Source of the DNA: Edwardsiella anguillarum
GTDB lineage: Bacteria; Pseudomonadota; Gammaproteobacteria; Enterobacterales; Enterobacteriaceae
Strand: one strand, 5' to 3'
Length of the DNA: 64,000 bases
Assembly: GCF_008801815.1 (NCBI RefSeq)
Contig: NZ_VZOX01000003.1
Numbering within the stretch: position 1 is the stretch's first letter; the number at the start of each line of letters is the position of its first letter. The notes under the pieces were generated by a model that made no database searches, was not told the DNA's origin, and worked only from the letters and a program-made list of their open reading frames with translations. Of the stretch, positions 18,015 through 28,162 are shown piece after piece. Made by a program: the position numbers and the translations under genes.

Positions 18015-19253
18015 TCAGCTCCTCAGCAGCGGGTTGAACAGCTCTACGTCCACCGTCTCGCCGGCGGCGACGGCGCCGCGCTCACGCTCCAGCACGATAA
18101 AGGCATTGGCCGCGGCGAAGGAGCTGAAAACGTGGGACCCTTGATGACCGGTGCTGCGCACCTCCAGCTCTCCCTGGGCATTGCTGCTGACGATGCCGCG
18201 CTGAAAGTCGAGACGCCCCGGCACCTTTTTCAGCGGGCTTAAGGTGCGGGCCTTCAGACGCTGAGGCGCCTGCCAGTGGCTGTGGCCGGAGAGGCGCGCC
18301 AGCAGCGGTTGCACCAGCTGATAGAACGTGACGGCGGCGGAGACCGGGTTTCCCGGCAGACCGCAGAACAGTGCGTGGCGCAGTCGGCCAAAGGCAAAGG
18401 GTTTTCCCGGCTTCATCGCCAGCTTCCAAAAGCTGATGGTGCCGACCTCATCGAGGATCTGTTTAGTAAAGTCGGCCTCGCCGACGGAGACGCCGCCGCT
18501 GCTGATCACCAGATCCGCCTGCGTATCGGCGCGGCGAAAGGCGTCGCGCAGCGCCTGAGGATCGTCGCGGACGATGCCCAGATCGAGGATGTCACAGCCC
18601 ATCTGTTTGAGCATCAGGGTGATGGCAAAGCGGTTGGTATCGTAGATTTGTCCCGCCGCCAGCGCGCTGCCGACCGGCTGCAGCTCATCGCCGGTGGAAA
18701 ACAGCGCGACGCGCAGGCGGCGCACGACCCGGACGCGGGCGATACCCAGGGAGGCCAGCAGCGGCAGCTCGGCGCAGCCCAGGCGTACGCCGGCGTCCAG
18801 CACCACGGCGCCGCGGCGGATATCCTCGCCCACCAGGCGAATGTTTTGCTCCGGCTGCACGGGATGGCTAAAGCTGACACCCTGCTCCCCCATCTGGGCC
18901 TGCTCCTGCATGATCACCGCCTCGGCCCCCGCCGGCACGGCGGCGCCGGTCATGATGCGTATCGCGCTGTGCGCCGGCCAGGTACCTTGAAACGGTGCAC
19001 CGGCAAATGCCTTGCCGGCGATGGGCAGCGGCTGGGCGCTGCGCAGATCGGCCAGACGTACGGCATAGCCGTCCATGGCGGCGTTGGCAAAGGGCGGTAC
19101 ATCCAGCGGTGAGACAATGGGCTGTGCGCTGATACGCCCGGCGGCATCGGCCAGGGAGACCTCTTCGTCATCGGCGATCGGCTGCGCGTCGTTCAGCAGT
19201 CGATCCAGCGCCTGTTGCAGGGAAAGTAGATCCGGGGGGGTACAACAATCCAT
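18015..19253 (-). CDS. moeA: MoeA, molybdopterin molybdenumtransferase
   Basis: MoeA inserts molybdate into adenylylated molybdopterin, the last step of Moco formation. From ATG 19253 the product has 412 residues, the usual length. GGAG lies 7 bases upstream; the frame is open a further 56 codons but that part does not look like MoeA. Motifs include SPLDVPPFANAAMDGYAVR, IRIMTGAAVPAGAEAV, FSTGDEL, YDTNRF, SSGGVSVGEADF, KPGKPFAFG and FCGLPGNPVSA. It is first in the moeAB pair. A -10-like CATAAT lies upstream near 19310. Confidence 0.96.
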   Translation of the reverse strand: MDCCTPPDLLSLQQALDRLLNDAQPIADDEEVSLADAAGRISAQPIVSPLDVPPFANAAMDGYAVRLADLRSAQPLPIAGKAFAGAPFQGTWPAHSAIRIMTGAAVPAGAEAVIMQEQAQMGEQGVSFSHPVQPEQNIRLVGEDIRRGAVVLDAGVRLGCAELPLLASLGIARVRVVRRLRVALFSTGDELQPVGSALAAGQIYDTNRFAITLMLKQMGCDILDLGIVRDDPQALRDAFRRADTQADLVISSGGVSVGEADFTKQILDEVGTISFWKLAMKPGKPFAFGRLRHALFCGLPGNPVSAAVTFYQLVQPLLARLSGHSHWQAPQRLKARTLSPLKKVPGRLDFQRGIVSSNAQGELEVRSTGHQGSHVFSSFAAANAFIVLERERGAVAAGETVDVELFNPLLRS

Positions 19254-19702
19254 CGTAATCTCCGACGTGATCACCCGCCGGCGGCGGGATGATAAGTAAA
19301 CGGTGGGCCCATTATGGCAGATTATCGTCTCGGGGAGAATCTGACCCAGCCGCGCGGCGCGGTTTGCGCCGCGACACGGATTTCTACGATAGGAAATAAC
19401 GAATTTACCGCGCGCGATCAACGGCGAAAGCGGCGTCCGGCGCGGATGAGCTAATGCGCCGGCGTCGGGAGGGGATAGGCGGATCGCGCGCTGGGCCGTC
19501 GACAGAGGGGATTGCGCTGGATTAAGGCTCCGGACTTCACTACAGTGGGAGACAACGCATTGCCGTGATCTGTATCATGTTGGGCCGTGTTCCGTAACGT
19601 GGCGCAATATCGGTGCAGAGCCCGAGTGGCATCATCGGTGTGGGGAGGCTGGCGCGGGGCCGATGTTCCGGCGCAGAGATAAGAGGTATCGGGAGATAAG
19701 TG
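19254..19702. other. Divergent moeA-folE intergenic region
   Basis: This GC-rich stretch holds promoters for both genes. A short inverted repeat (GCGGCGC with GCGCCGC, about 19355-19375) is present. I see no Moco-riboswitch-like structure and no operator I can name. Confidence 0.35.
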
Positions 19703-20365
19703 ATGTCATCGCTAAGTAAAGAAGCTGCACTGGTGCACGAGGCGCTGCTGGCGCACGGGCTGGAAACCCCGCTGCGCGGTGAGCCGCTGGCGCGCGATAC
19801 GCGTAAGGCGCAGATTGAGGCGCATATGACCGAGGTCATGAGACTGCTGAATCTGGATCTGTCGGATGACAGCCTTACGGAGACGCCGTCGCGGATCGCC
19901 AAAATGTACGTGGACGAAATTTTTTCCGGCCTGGATTACGCGAACTTCCCTAAAATCACCATTATTGAAAATAAAATGCATGTCGATGAGATGGTGACGG
20001 TGCGCGATATTACGCTGACCAGCACCTGCGAACACCATTTCGTCACCATCGACGGTAAGGCGACGGTCGCCTATATCCCGAAAGAGGGGGTGATTGGGCT
20101 GTCCAAGATCAACCGGATTGTCCGCTTTTTCGCCCAGCGTCCCCAGGTGCAGGAGCGTTTGACCCAGCAAATCCTGGTGGCGCTGCAGACGCTGTTGGGC
20201 ACCAAGAACGTCGCCGTCTCCATCGATGCGGTGCACTACTGCGTCAAGGCCCGCGGCGTACGCGATGCGACCAGCGCGACCACCACTACCTCGCTCGGCG
20301 GGCTGTTTAAAACCAGTCAAAATTCCCGGCAGGAGTTTCTGCGCGCGGTGCGCCACCACGTCTAG
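19703..20365 (+). CDS. folE: GTP cyclohydrolase I
   Basis: FolE converts GTP to dihydroneopterin triphosphate, the first step of folate synthesis. The 220-residue product has the zinc ligands C109 and H112 (TSTCEHHF) and C180 (HYCVKARG). It also has the conserved DEIFSGLDYANFPKIT and GLSKINRIVRFFAQRPQVQERLT. The start MSSLSKEAALVHEAL corresponds to E. coli MPSLSKEAALVHEAL, so ATG 19703 is chosen over an in-frame GTG one codon earlier. It is followed by yeiB, as in E. coli. Confidence 0.97.
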   Translation: MSSLSKEAALVHEALLAHGLETPLRGEPLARDTRKAQIEAHMTEVMRLLNLDLSDDSLTETPSRIAKMYVDEIFSGLDYANFPKITIIENKMHVDEMVTVRDITLTSTCEHHFVTIDGKATVAYIPKEGVIGLSKINRIVRFFAQRPQVQERLTQQILVALQTLLGTKNVAVSIDAVHYCVKARGVRDATSATTTTSLGGLFKTSQNSRQEFLRAVRHHV

Positions 20366-20438
20366 CGCGGGCTCAGGAAACATGAAAGCGCCGGCGCGAT
20401 GCCGGCGTTCTCGCCTGTAAACCACGGAGAGGATCACC

Positions 20439-21611
20439 ATGGCCGAGATGTCTGCGGCGGCGCAGCGGGGACGAGCGTCCCGGATCGCGACGCTGGATGC
20501 CCTGCGCGGCCTCGCGCTGCTGGGGATCCTGCTGATGAATATCGTCGGCTTTGCCCTGCCCAAGGCGGCGTACCTGAACCCCGCCTATCAGGGGATCCCC
20601 TCCGCCTGGGATCAGGGGGCATGGCTGCTGCTCAGTCTGACGGTGCAGGGCAAGTTTCTGGCCCTGTTCGCGCTGCTGCTCGGCGCCGGCCTGCAGCTGC
20701 AGCTGCCGCGCGGCGGGCGCTGGATCCAGGCGCGCCTGGGATGGCTGATGCTGTTTGGGCTGCTGCATACCCTGCTGCTGTGGGACGGCGATATTCTCCT
20801 GGCCTATGGTCTGATCGGCCTGATGTGCTGGCGGACGATCCGCGACGCCGGTTCGGCCCGCGGCCTGCTGTACCGCGGAGCGGGGCTGTATGCCGTCGGG
20901 CTGGGGATGCTACTGCTGCTGGCTGTGATGAGTCGCGCAGAGCCACACGGCTTTTGGCAGGCCGGCTATGCCGAGATCCAGTATGAGAGTTACTGGAAGC
21001 TGCGCGGGGGCATTGAGGCCTGGCGTAATCGCGGCGAACTGCTGATAAGCAATCTGCTGGCGCTGGCGGTGCAGTATGGCTGGCAGCTGGGTGGGGTGAT
21101 GCTGCTGGGCGCGGGACTGATGCGCTGCGGCTGGCTGCGCGGCCGCTTTTCCTCTGCCCACTACCGGCGCTGCGGGGCTGTACTGCTGTTGGGCGGACTG
21201 GCGCTCCAGGCGTTGGGCAGCGGTCTGCAGTGGTATCTGCGCTGGGATTTTCGCTGGTGCGGCTACCTGCTACAGCTGCCCGGTGAACTGGCGGCGCCGC
21301 TGATGATGCTGGGCTATGTGGCGCTGATCTACGCCGCCTGGCCGCGTCTGTCGGGCTGGTGGCTGACCGCCGCCCTGCAGCGGGTTGGGCGTATGGCCCT
21401 GAGCAACTATCTGCTGCAGACGCTGATCTGCACTACGCTGTTTTATCGGCTGGGGCTGTTCAATCACGCCGGGCGCGCCGCGCTGCTGCTGTGGGTACCG
21501 CCAGTGTGGGGCTGCTGCCTGCTGTTTGCGTCGCTCTGGCTGCGCGTCTTCCGCCAGGGGCCCGTCGAGTGGCTGTGGCGCCATCTGACCGGGCTGTCTC
21601 TGCGCGTCTGA
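20439..21611 (+). CDS. yeiB: YeiB, DUF418 family inner-membrane protein
   Basis: The 390-residue product has about ten hydrophobic segments and the DUF418 hallmarks: ATLDALRGLALLGILLMNI near the N-terminus, GKFLALFALLLG, and MALSNYLLQTLICTTLFY near the C-terminus. Its function is not established; a transport or membrane-modification role is guessed for the family. GAGAGG lies before ATG 20439. It follows folE by 73 bp in the same direction, as in E. coli, so they may be cotranscribed. A weak CG-rich hairpin lies in the gap. Confidence 0.88.
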   Translation: MAEMSAAAQRGRASRIATLDALRGLALLGILLMNIVGFALPKAAYLNPAYQGIPSAWDQGAWLLLSLTVQGKFLALFALLLGAGLQLQLPRGGRWIQARLGWLMLFGLLHTLLLWDGDILLAYGLIGLMCWRTIRDAGSARGLLYRGAGLYAVGLGMLLLLAVMSRAEPHGFWQAGYAEIQYESYWKLRGGIEAWRNRGELLISNLLALAVQYGWQLGGVMLLGAGLMRCGWLRGRFSSAHYRRCGAVLLLGGLALQALGSGLQWYLRWDFRWCGYLLQLPGELAAPLMMLGYVALIYAAWPRLSGWWLTAALQRVGRMALSNYLLQTLICTTLFYRLGLFNHAGRAALLLWVPPVWGCCLLFASLWLRVFRQGPVEWLWRHLTGLSLRV

Positions 21612-22221
21612 GGGCGTGAGGCGCCCGATGCCACCCCCTGCACATTCTAAAAGTCGTAATTGTCAATTTCGCTATTGCGCTTGACCTCCTTTCGCACAGC
21701 TATTAAAAATAACGGGTTTTCATTTTTATCTTTACTGCGGGATTTATCCTGCGGTTTTTATTTTTTTATGCTTGTATTCAGTGCTATTTCCCTCAGTCCT
21801 GGCGTGATTTCTTCTGAGGTTATTCTATTTCTGTGACCAGGCTCTTGTTGTAATGATTTGATTTTTATAAAAGATTCATGCAGGACGTTTTTTGTATCAC
21901 CGTTCTGACGTTATATTATTTAAATATAAAATATTCCACCTAGAGCGCGCGGTGTACCCGTTTATTCGGGTTGCGCCACGGGATAGGCTTTATGATCAAC
22001 CGGGGTGGTGATGCCGCGGCGTTAAAATGACGGAAGGCGTTGGGTAATAACCGGCTAGGAACGCTGCCCTACGAGGGGCGTCTGTCCCGCCCGGAATGGT
22101 CCCCGATTCACGTCGTCCTACCCCGCGCCGCTGGCCGTGGGCGCGCGTGAGGCCGGTCTGCCCTCTGCTGCGGATGGCACCTTGTCCATTGGATCGTTTT
22201 ATTAGGGTATCGGTCAACGTG
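21612..22221. other. AT-rich intergenic region upstream of the EAL-domain gene
   Basis: The 600 bases contain an AT-rich middle (about 21660-21940) with T-runs and then GC-rich DNA. I see no credible gene, RNA or operator. An open frame extends 42 codons upstream of the chosen EAL-gene start, but its residues (Arg/Pro-rich) do not look coding. Confidence 0.35.
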
Positions 22222-24405
22222 ATGCAAAGAGTTACCCGTTGCTTAGGTCAATATGCGCTGCCTGTCTCGCTCAGCGTACTGCTGCTGCCGCCGGCCTGGT
22301 TTTTCTCTCCCCAGACCGTCATCAATGGCCAGGCGCTATTTTTGCTGCCGTTGCCTATGGCGCTCGCCGCTGCGCTGGTCATGCTGTTTGGCCTGCGGGC
22401 GCTGCCCTCCCTATCGCTGGCGCTGCTGCTGTTTTTGCTGCTATTGCCCCCGCGCGCTCCCGCCGCGGCCCTCGCGCTGGGCTGTGCACTGCTGCTGCCG
22501 CTGTCGCCGATCGCCCATCTCAGCCTGCGTCTGCTGGGAAAACGCGGGCGCTGCGATCTTAACCGGGGCGGCGGGACGCCACTGGCGATTCGCCTGCTGG
22601 GGTTTGGTCTATTTTATCCCATCGGCAGCTGGCTGATGATGCTGCTGGGCGGAACGCTGATGACGCCGCTGTCGATGGGCGACGCGGCCGCGCCGCCGCG
22701 GGATCTCCCCTTTGCCCTGCTGGCGCTGGAGGGCATGATCCTGAGCTGCGTCGCGCTGACGCCGGCGCTGTATTACCTGCTGCGCATGCTGCTTAGCCCC
22801 GGCCGTCTGCGGGCCTTTGGTGTCGACTGTCGGCGCGCGCTGCGGCGCGACATTCGCGGCCTGTTTTTGCCGATCTATCTCGCGGCGATGGGGGCGCTCT
22901 GTTTCCCGTCGACGTCTCATGTCAATCTGGGCTATCTGACGCCGCTGCTGTTCGTGCTGTTTGTCTTTGCGTCGTTTCATTTCCGCTACCGGGCGGTGTT
23001 GCTGCTGTGGGCGCTGACGGTGCTGGGACTCCTGGCCTGCAGCGCTAATTTTATCCAGCTGGGTAACCGCCACTATCAGCTGGCCTTCCTGTCATCCGCG
23101 CTGATCGCCTTTAGCATCGCCCTGGTTTATATGGCGCAGGTGATTACGCGCAGCGACAGGATGCGCCGTCTCTACCTGCGTCTGCGGCGGCGCGACGGGC
23201 TGGTCGATCTCCCCAGCTTCCGCACCCTGAGTGACCATCTGGCGCGCCGTCCCCTTGGCACCCTGTGTATCCTGCGCCTGAGTAACCTGGATATTCTGAG
23301 CCGGTGCCACGGCGTGACGATGCGGGCGGCGACAAAAAGCCAGCTGGCCGCGTATCTGGCACCCCTGCTGCTGCCCGGGGAGCGGGTGTACCAGATGCCG
23401 GGGGCGGAGCTGCTGATCTATCTGCAGGCCGATGCCGATCTGCCGCGCATCAACGCCATTCGCGCTACGCTGATAGCGCAGGCGCTGGTGTGGCAGCAGC
23501 ATCCGGTGACGCTGCAGTATGGCGTGGCGTACTCTCCGTTCGATGTCCATCGCCAGTCGATCCACGGCGTAGTGGGGCAGTTGAGCTACCTGGCGGAGCG
23601 GGCCTGTCGGGACAATGTGATCCTCCCGCTGTACGGTAATGAGGCCGACGCCAACGCCGCGGTGAACGAACAGGTCTTCTGGCTGCAGAAGATCACCCTC
23701 GCCCTGCAGGAGAATGCGCTGCTGCTGTACGCCCAGCCCATCGTTCACCGCGGAGGGCAGCGCTATTATGAGATCCTGGCCCGCATGCAGGACGGCGAGC
23801 AGCTGGTGCTGCCGGGGAAATTCATTCCTTTTATCACCGCGTTCAACCTGTGCGCGCAGTTTGATCTGCTGATCATCGAAAATGTGGTGCGCCATATTCA
23901 CCGTGCCGGGTTAGACAGCTCCAGCACCTGTTTTTCGGTAAACCTGATGCCGCTGACGCTGATGCAGCGCAGCGTGGCCGCGCAGATCATCGCCCTGTTT
24001 GAGCGTTATCAGGTGCGGCCGCAGGCGGTGATCTTTGAGATCACCGAACAACAGTATTTACTGGATGAAAACGCCGCGCTGGAGACGGTGCGCGCCCTGC
24101 GCGCCTACTGCTTTAAGATCGCCATCGATGACTTCGGCACCGGGCTCTCCAACTATCAGCGCCTGAAGCACCTTAACGCGGACGTGGTGAAGATCGACGG
24201 CATGTTTGTTAAGGATATCGTCAACAGCTCGCTGGACCGAATGATCATCAAGTCTATCTGCGATATTGCCCGTGAGCGGCAGCTGCAGGTGGTCGCCGAA
24301 TACGTTGAATCGCGTGAGCAGATGGAGGTCCTGTGCAGTCTGGGGGTGCAGTATCTGCAGGGTTTTTTGCTGGGCGAGCCGCGCCCGCTGACGCAGGCGC
24401 TGTAG
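22222..24405 (+). CDS. YfgF-like membrane protein with degenerate GGDEF and EAL domains
   Basis: The 727-residue product has an N-terminal MASE1-like membrane domain of about eight segments (residues 1-310). A GGDEF-like domain without a recognisable GG[D/E]EF active site follows (about 335-470), then a C-terminal EAL phosphodiesterase domain. In the EAL domain the signature reads YEILARM (EIL in place of EAL, as in E. coli YfgF), while AIDDFGTGLSNYQRLK, DVVKIDGMFVKDI and VAEYVES are kept. The overall layout matches YfgF, a c-di-GMP phosphodiesterase. The start is uncertain, because no strong ribosome site precedes ATG 22222. Confidence 0.82.
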   Translation: MQRVTRCLGQYALPVSLSVLLLPPAWFFSPQTVINGQALFLLPLPMALAAALVMLFGLRALPSLSLALLLFLLLLPPRAPAAALALGCALLLPLSPIAHLSLRLLGKRGRCDLNRGGGTPLAIRLLGFGLFYPIGSWLMMLLGGTLMTPLSMGDAAAPPRDLPFALLALEGMILSCVALTPALYYLLRMLLSPGRLRAFGVDCRRALRRDIRGLFLPIYLAAMGALCFPSTSHVNLGYLTPLLFVLFVFASFHFRYRAVLLLWALTVLGLLACSANFIQLGNRHYQLAFLSSALIAFSIALVYMAQVITRSDRMRRLYLRLRRRDGLVDLPSFRTLSDHLARRPLGTLCILRLSNLDILSRCHGVTMRAATKSQLAAYLAPLLLPGERVYQMPGAELLIYLQADADLPRINAIRATLIAQALVWQQHPVTLQYGVAYSPFDVHRQSIHGVVGQLSYLAERACRDNVILPLYGNEADANAAVNEQVFWLQKITLALQENALLLYAQPIVHRGGQRYYEILARMQDGEQLVLPGKFIPFITAFNLCAQFDLLIIENVVRHIHRAGLDSSSTCFSVNLMPLTLMQRSVAAQIIALFERYQVRPQAVIFEITEQQYLLDENAALETVRALRAYCFKIAIDDFGTGLSNYQRLKHLNADVVKIDGMFVKDIVNSSLDRMIIKSICDIARERQLQVVAEYVESREQMEVLCSLGVQYLQGFLLGEPRPLTQAL

Positions 24406-24413
24406 CGCGCCGG

Positions 24414-25148
24414 TTAGGGGGTTGTCTGGTGATGGGGCTGCTGCTCCAGCGCCTGCAGCTGCTCAGGCAGCACCGCTGGGTAGCTCTGGGCGTCGGCGGC
24501 GACCTTATGCACCGCGGGGATCGGGATCGGCGGGCCGAGAAAGCGCGGCTGGCGCTGCAGTAGGTAGAGATCGGTGAGGGCGCCGAGGCGGGCGCCAATT
24601 TCGCGCAGGCGCACCAGCAGCATATCTTTGGGAGAGGGCACCGCCAGGCACTGGGCCTGAATCCCCAGATGCAGGGCGATAAACAGCGCCCGCTCGCAGT
24701 GGAAGCGCTGGGTGATGATGGTGAAGTTATCGGTATCGAAGACCCGGCGGGCGCGCACGATCGAGTCCAACGTACGGAAGCCGGCATAGTCCAGCACGAT
24801 ATCGCCGTTCGGCACCCCCGCGGCGATCAGATCACGGCGCATGGTCACCGGCTCATTGTAGCTTTGCAGGGCATTGTCGCCGCTCAGCAGCAGATAGCTG
24901 ACCTTATTGCTGTTATAGGCATTCAGCGCGCCCTGGATACGGTAGCGGTAATACTGGTTGATAACGCCGGGGGCCACATATTTAGCGGTGCCCAGCACCA
25001 CGCCGACCTCCCGGCGCGGCAGGTCCTGCACGTCTTCGTAGATATAGGGGGCCGTGACCCAGCTAATCCAGCGATCAAGCGCCAGCGCCGCCAGCCCCGC
25101 GAGGATGACAACACCGATCAGGCCATATATGAGTCGCTTCCACCACAT
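24414..25148 (-). CDS. sanA: SanA, DUF218 inner-membrane protein
   Basis: The 244-residue product has one N-terminal membrane anchor (residues 5-24), then the DUF218 core facing the periplasm: DLPRREVGVVLGTAKY, VSYLLLSGDN, YAGFRTLDSIVRARRVF and IITQRFHCERALFIA. It matches E. coli SanA over its length. SanA affects envelope permeability and vancomycin sensitivity at high temperature. It lies near cdd and yohJK as in E. coli. Its stop is only 8 bp from the convergent EAL-protein stop. Confidence 0.94.
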   Translation of the reverse strand: MWWKRLIYGLIGVVILAGLAALALDRWISWVTAPYIYEDVQDLPRREVGVVLGTAKYVAPGVINQYYRYRIQGALNAYNSNKVSYLLLSGDNALQSYNEPVTMRRDLIAAGVPNGDIVLDYAGFRTLDSIVRARRVFDTDNFTIITQRFHCERALFIALHLGIQAQCLAVPSPKDMLLVRLREIGARLGALTDLYLLQRQPRFLGPPIPIPAVHKVAADAQSYPAVLPEQLQALEQQPHHQTTP

Positions 25149-25321
25149 GGCGTACTTCCCGTTATTCTCTCTCTCCCGAGGCTACTTTACCCGCCGACGC
25201 GGCGCAAGCCATAAGGCGCGTGCGCAGGGCGGATGGCGGTTATTTGCGCGAAAGTGCGCCGGGCCGCGGAGGCCCGGATGTGGGGGGACGGCGACCCGAG
25301 AAGGGACACCGCCAGAGGGGG

Positions 25322-27019
25322 CTAGAATGAGGTTCGCTTATAGCTACGGTAGATCGGCAGCCAGAAGTTATGATCGATGGCCTGCAGCAGCGCCTCGTCC
25401 GAGGTCAGCACCGCGACGCCCTGACGCTGGGCCGCCTTGGCGACCTGAAAGGCGATGTCGCGTGAAACCTGCTGGATATCCTTCAGGTCCGGTAGCAGGG
25501 GGCCATGGCCGTCGCGCGCCAGCGGCGAGCTGTCGGCCAGCGCCCGGCTGGCGGCCATCAGCATGCCGTCGGTCACCCGCCGCGCACCGCTGGCCAGGAC
25601 GCCCAGGCCGATGCCGGGGAAGATATAGGCGTTGTTACACTGGGCTATCGGATAGCGCTCTCCCTGATAGAGCACCGGCTCGAAGGGACTGCCGCTGGCG
25701 ACCAACGCCGCGCCATCGGTCCAGTTGATGATATCCTCCGGACGGGCCTCCACCCGGGAAGTGGGATTAGAGAGCGGCATGATGATGGGGCGAGGGCAGT
25801 GGCTGTGCATTTCGCGCACGATCGCCTCGCTGAACAGCCCCGGCTGACCCGATACGCCGATCAGCACCGTGGGGTGGGCGTTGCGTACCACGTCGAGCAG
25901 GGAGATCCCTTCGCTCTCCGTCTGCCAACCAGCCAGCGCCTGCTGTTTTTGTACCAGACGGCTCTGGAAGTCGAGCAGGTTGGGCAGGCGATCGGTCAGC
26001 AGTCCGAAGCGATCGACCATGAAGATGCGTGCCCGCGCCTCTTCGTCGCTCAGCCCCTCGGCGATCATCTGGGCGATGATCTGCTCTGCGATGCCGCATC
26101 CGGCAGATCCGGCGCCGAGGAAGGTAATGGTCTGATCGCGCAGACGGCTGCCGGCGGCGCGGCTGGCGGCGATCAGGCTGCCCAGGGTGACGGCCGCGGT
26201 GCCCTGAATGTCGTCGTTAAAGCAGCAGAGCTGATCGCGATAGCGGCTCAGCAGCGGCATGGCGTTTTTCTGAGCGAAGTCCTCGAACTGCAGCAGAACA
26301 TCCGGCCAGCGGCGTTTGACCGCCTGAATGAACTCCTCGACGAACGCATTATATTCATCACCGGTAATGCGCGGGTGACGCCAGCCCATGTACAGCGGAT
26401 CGTTGAGGCGCTGTGGGTTATTGGTGCCGACGTCCAGCACCACGGGCAGGGTATAGGCCGGGCTGATGCCGCCGCAGGCGGTGTACAGCGACAGTTTACC
26501 GATAGGGATCCCCATACCGCCGATGCCCTGATCGCCCAGGCCGAGGATACGCTCGCCATCGGTGACCACGATCACCTTGACGTTCTGCTTGGTGGCGTTT
26601 TGCAGCATGTCATCGATGCGATCGCGGTTGGGATAGGCGATAAACAGCCCGCGTGCGCGCCGGTAGATATCGGAAAAGTGTTCACAGGCCTCACCGACCG
26701 TCGGGGTATAGATGATGGGCATCATCTCGCTAAGGTGGCCGCGCAGCAGGCGGTAGAACAGGGTCTCGTTGGTATCCTGAATATTGCGCAGGTAGATATG
26801 CTGCGCAGTGGCGTTCTGAAAATCACAAAACTGACGATAGGCGCGTTCAACCTGCTCTTCAATGGTCTCGATGGCCTCAGGCAACAGACCGCTCAGGTTA
26901 AAGTTATTGCGCTCTTCCTCACTGAAGGCGCTGCCCTTATTCAACAGCGGGAATTCAAGCAGGATGGGGCCGGCATAGGGAATATACAGCGGACGTTTAC
27001 TTTCGTGTTCCAGATCCAT
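25322..27019 (-). CDS. maeA: NAD-dependent malic enzyme
   Basis: MaeA decarboxylates malate to pyruvate with NAD, feeding gluconeogenesis from C4 acids. The 565-residue product has the malic-enzyme hallmarks: SLYIPYAGP-like YIPYAGPILLEFPLLNKG, MMPIIYTPTVGEACEHF, VTDGERILGLGDQGIGGMGI, FEDFAQKNAMPLL, FNDDIQGTAAVTLG, and the NAD site FLGAGSAGCGIAE. The length equals E. coli MaeA (565). It is transcribed alone between sanA and cdd. Confidence 0.96.
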   Translation of the reverse strand: MDLEHESKRPLYIPYAGPILLEFPLLNKGSAFSEEERNNFNLSGLLPEAIETIEEQVERAYRQFCDFQNATAQHIYLRNIQDTNETLFYRLLRGHLSEMMPIIYTPTVGEACEHFSDIYRRARGLFIAYPNRDRIDDMLQNATKQNVKVIVVTDGERILGLGDQGIGGMGIPIGKLSLYTACGGISPAYTLPVVLDVGTNNPQRLNDPLYMGWRHPRITGDEYNAFVEEFIQAVKRRWPDVLLQFEDFAQKNAMPLLSRYRDQLCCFNDDIQGTAAVTLGSLIAASRAAGSRLRDQTITFLGAGSAGCGIAEQIIAQMIAEGLSDEEARARIFMVDRFGLLTDRLPNLLDFQSRLVQKQQALAGWQTESEGISLLDVVRNAHPTVLIGVSGQPGLFSEAIVREMHSHCPRPIIMPLSNPTSRVEARPEDIINWTDGAALVASGSPFEPVLYQGERYPIAQCNNAYIFPGIGLGVLASGARRVTDGMLMAASRALADSSPLARDGHGPLLPDLKDIQQVSRDIAFQVAKAAQRQGVAVLTSDEALLQAIDHNFWLPIYRSYKRTSF

Positions 27020-27217
27020 AAGTACGCTCTTATGTTAACGGGATGAAATAACACGCTGAAGATCCTAAAAGAGAGTTAGCCATTGTTCAATGTTTGTTAT
27101 CAAAACTATTCATTCAATATATGTTTTGTAACAATGATTTTGGCGAGCGAACGCGGCGGGGAAGGTCACGCGCAGAGGTAACGGGCCAGAGCGCCCGAGG
27201 GCACTCTGGCGTCCGGG

Positions 27218-28105
27218 TTACAGCAGATGGTGCTGCAGATCGTCGCAGCCCAGCGCCTGTAGGGTGGCGCGCGTCGCCGCATGCTGCGACAGGGCCGCCT
27301 GACGGGACTCCACCAGCGCGGCGCGGCGGATGGCGTCGACGCTGTCGCCGGACATGTTCATCAGGATCAGGGCGGCCTGCAGCGGTGGCAGGCTGGGGTT
27401 AAAGGCGGCATTTTCCGCATAGCGGCCGGCATAGACGGCGCGGTCGGTTTCGATAGCCACGCCGCTGTAGGCCTGGCTGTACGGCGCATGGCTGGCGTTA
27501 GCGGCGTCCAGCGCCGCCTGCAGCAGGGGATCGCCGGCTGCATTGTCCAGCGCCAGCCCGTGATGGGTTGGGTCTAGCAGCAGGGTTTTTATCTGCAGAT
27601 CGCGCGGGCCAAAGGCATCGGGCAGGTAGTCGCCCAGCGTGGCGGCGCGGCGGCCCGGCAGATGGATCGGCAGCGCGGTACCGCTGTTCAGTTCATTCAT
27701 AAACTGGCGGCAATGGCCGCAGGGCGTGCAGTTAACGGTGATCGACGCCAGCGCGCGCTCGCCCCGTAGCCAGGCGTGGGTGATCGCGCACTGCTCGGCA
27801 TGGATGGTCTGCTGCAGCGGCGCGCCGGAAAACTCCATATTGGCGCCGAAGTAGAGGTTACCGCTGGCGCCATGGACGATAGCGCCGACCTGAAAATGAG
27901 AGATCGGCGTAAGGGCACAGGCGGCGGCCAGCGGCAGCAGGGCAAAACTCAGGGCCTGGCGATCCATCTGACAGGCATGACCAATGGCATCCACCTGGGC
28001 TGCGGTGATCACGGCGTTGAAGGTGTCAGACGCCATCACTGGCGTAAGCGCCGCCTGGAGTTCGGCAGGCAGCTGGCGGAATGCAACGGCAAAGCGTGCG
28101 TGCAT
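27218..28105 (-). CDS. cdd: Cytidine deaminase
   Basis: Cdd deaminates cytidine and deoxycytidine to uridine and deoxyuridine for pyrimidine salvage. The 295-residue product is the two-domain enterobacterial form. The N-terminal catalytic domain has HAE (residues 102-104, proton shuttle Glu104) and the zinc cysteines in TPCGHCRQF (129 and 132). The C-terminal domain lacks them, as in E. coli. It belongs with nupC as a nucleoside-use gene. A near-perfect CRP site lies about 60 bp upstream. Confidence 0.96.
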   Translation of the reverse strand: MHARFAVAFRQLPAELQAALTPVMASDTFNAVITAAQVDAIGHACQMDRQALSFALLPLAAACALTPISHFQVGAIVHGASGNLYFGANMEFSGAPLQQTIHAEQCAITHAWLRGERALASITVNCTPCGHCRQFMNELNSGTALPIHLPGRRAATLGDYLPDAFGPRDLQIKTLLLDPTHHGLALDNAAGDPLLQAALDAANASHAPYSQAYSGVAIETDRAVYAGRYAENAAFNPSLPPLQAALILMNMSGDSVDAIRRAALVESRQAALSQHAATRATLQALGCDDLQHHLL

Positions 28106-28162
28106 GGGAAAGCCTCTTGTGAGTTACGGGAGGCTATTGTAAGGAAGCGAATAGGTGATATT

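Noticed and set aside
19254..19702. Moco riboswitch upstream of moeA
   Set aside because: Only a short GC inverted repeat is present; no extended conserved structure was found.
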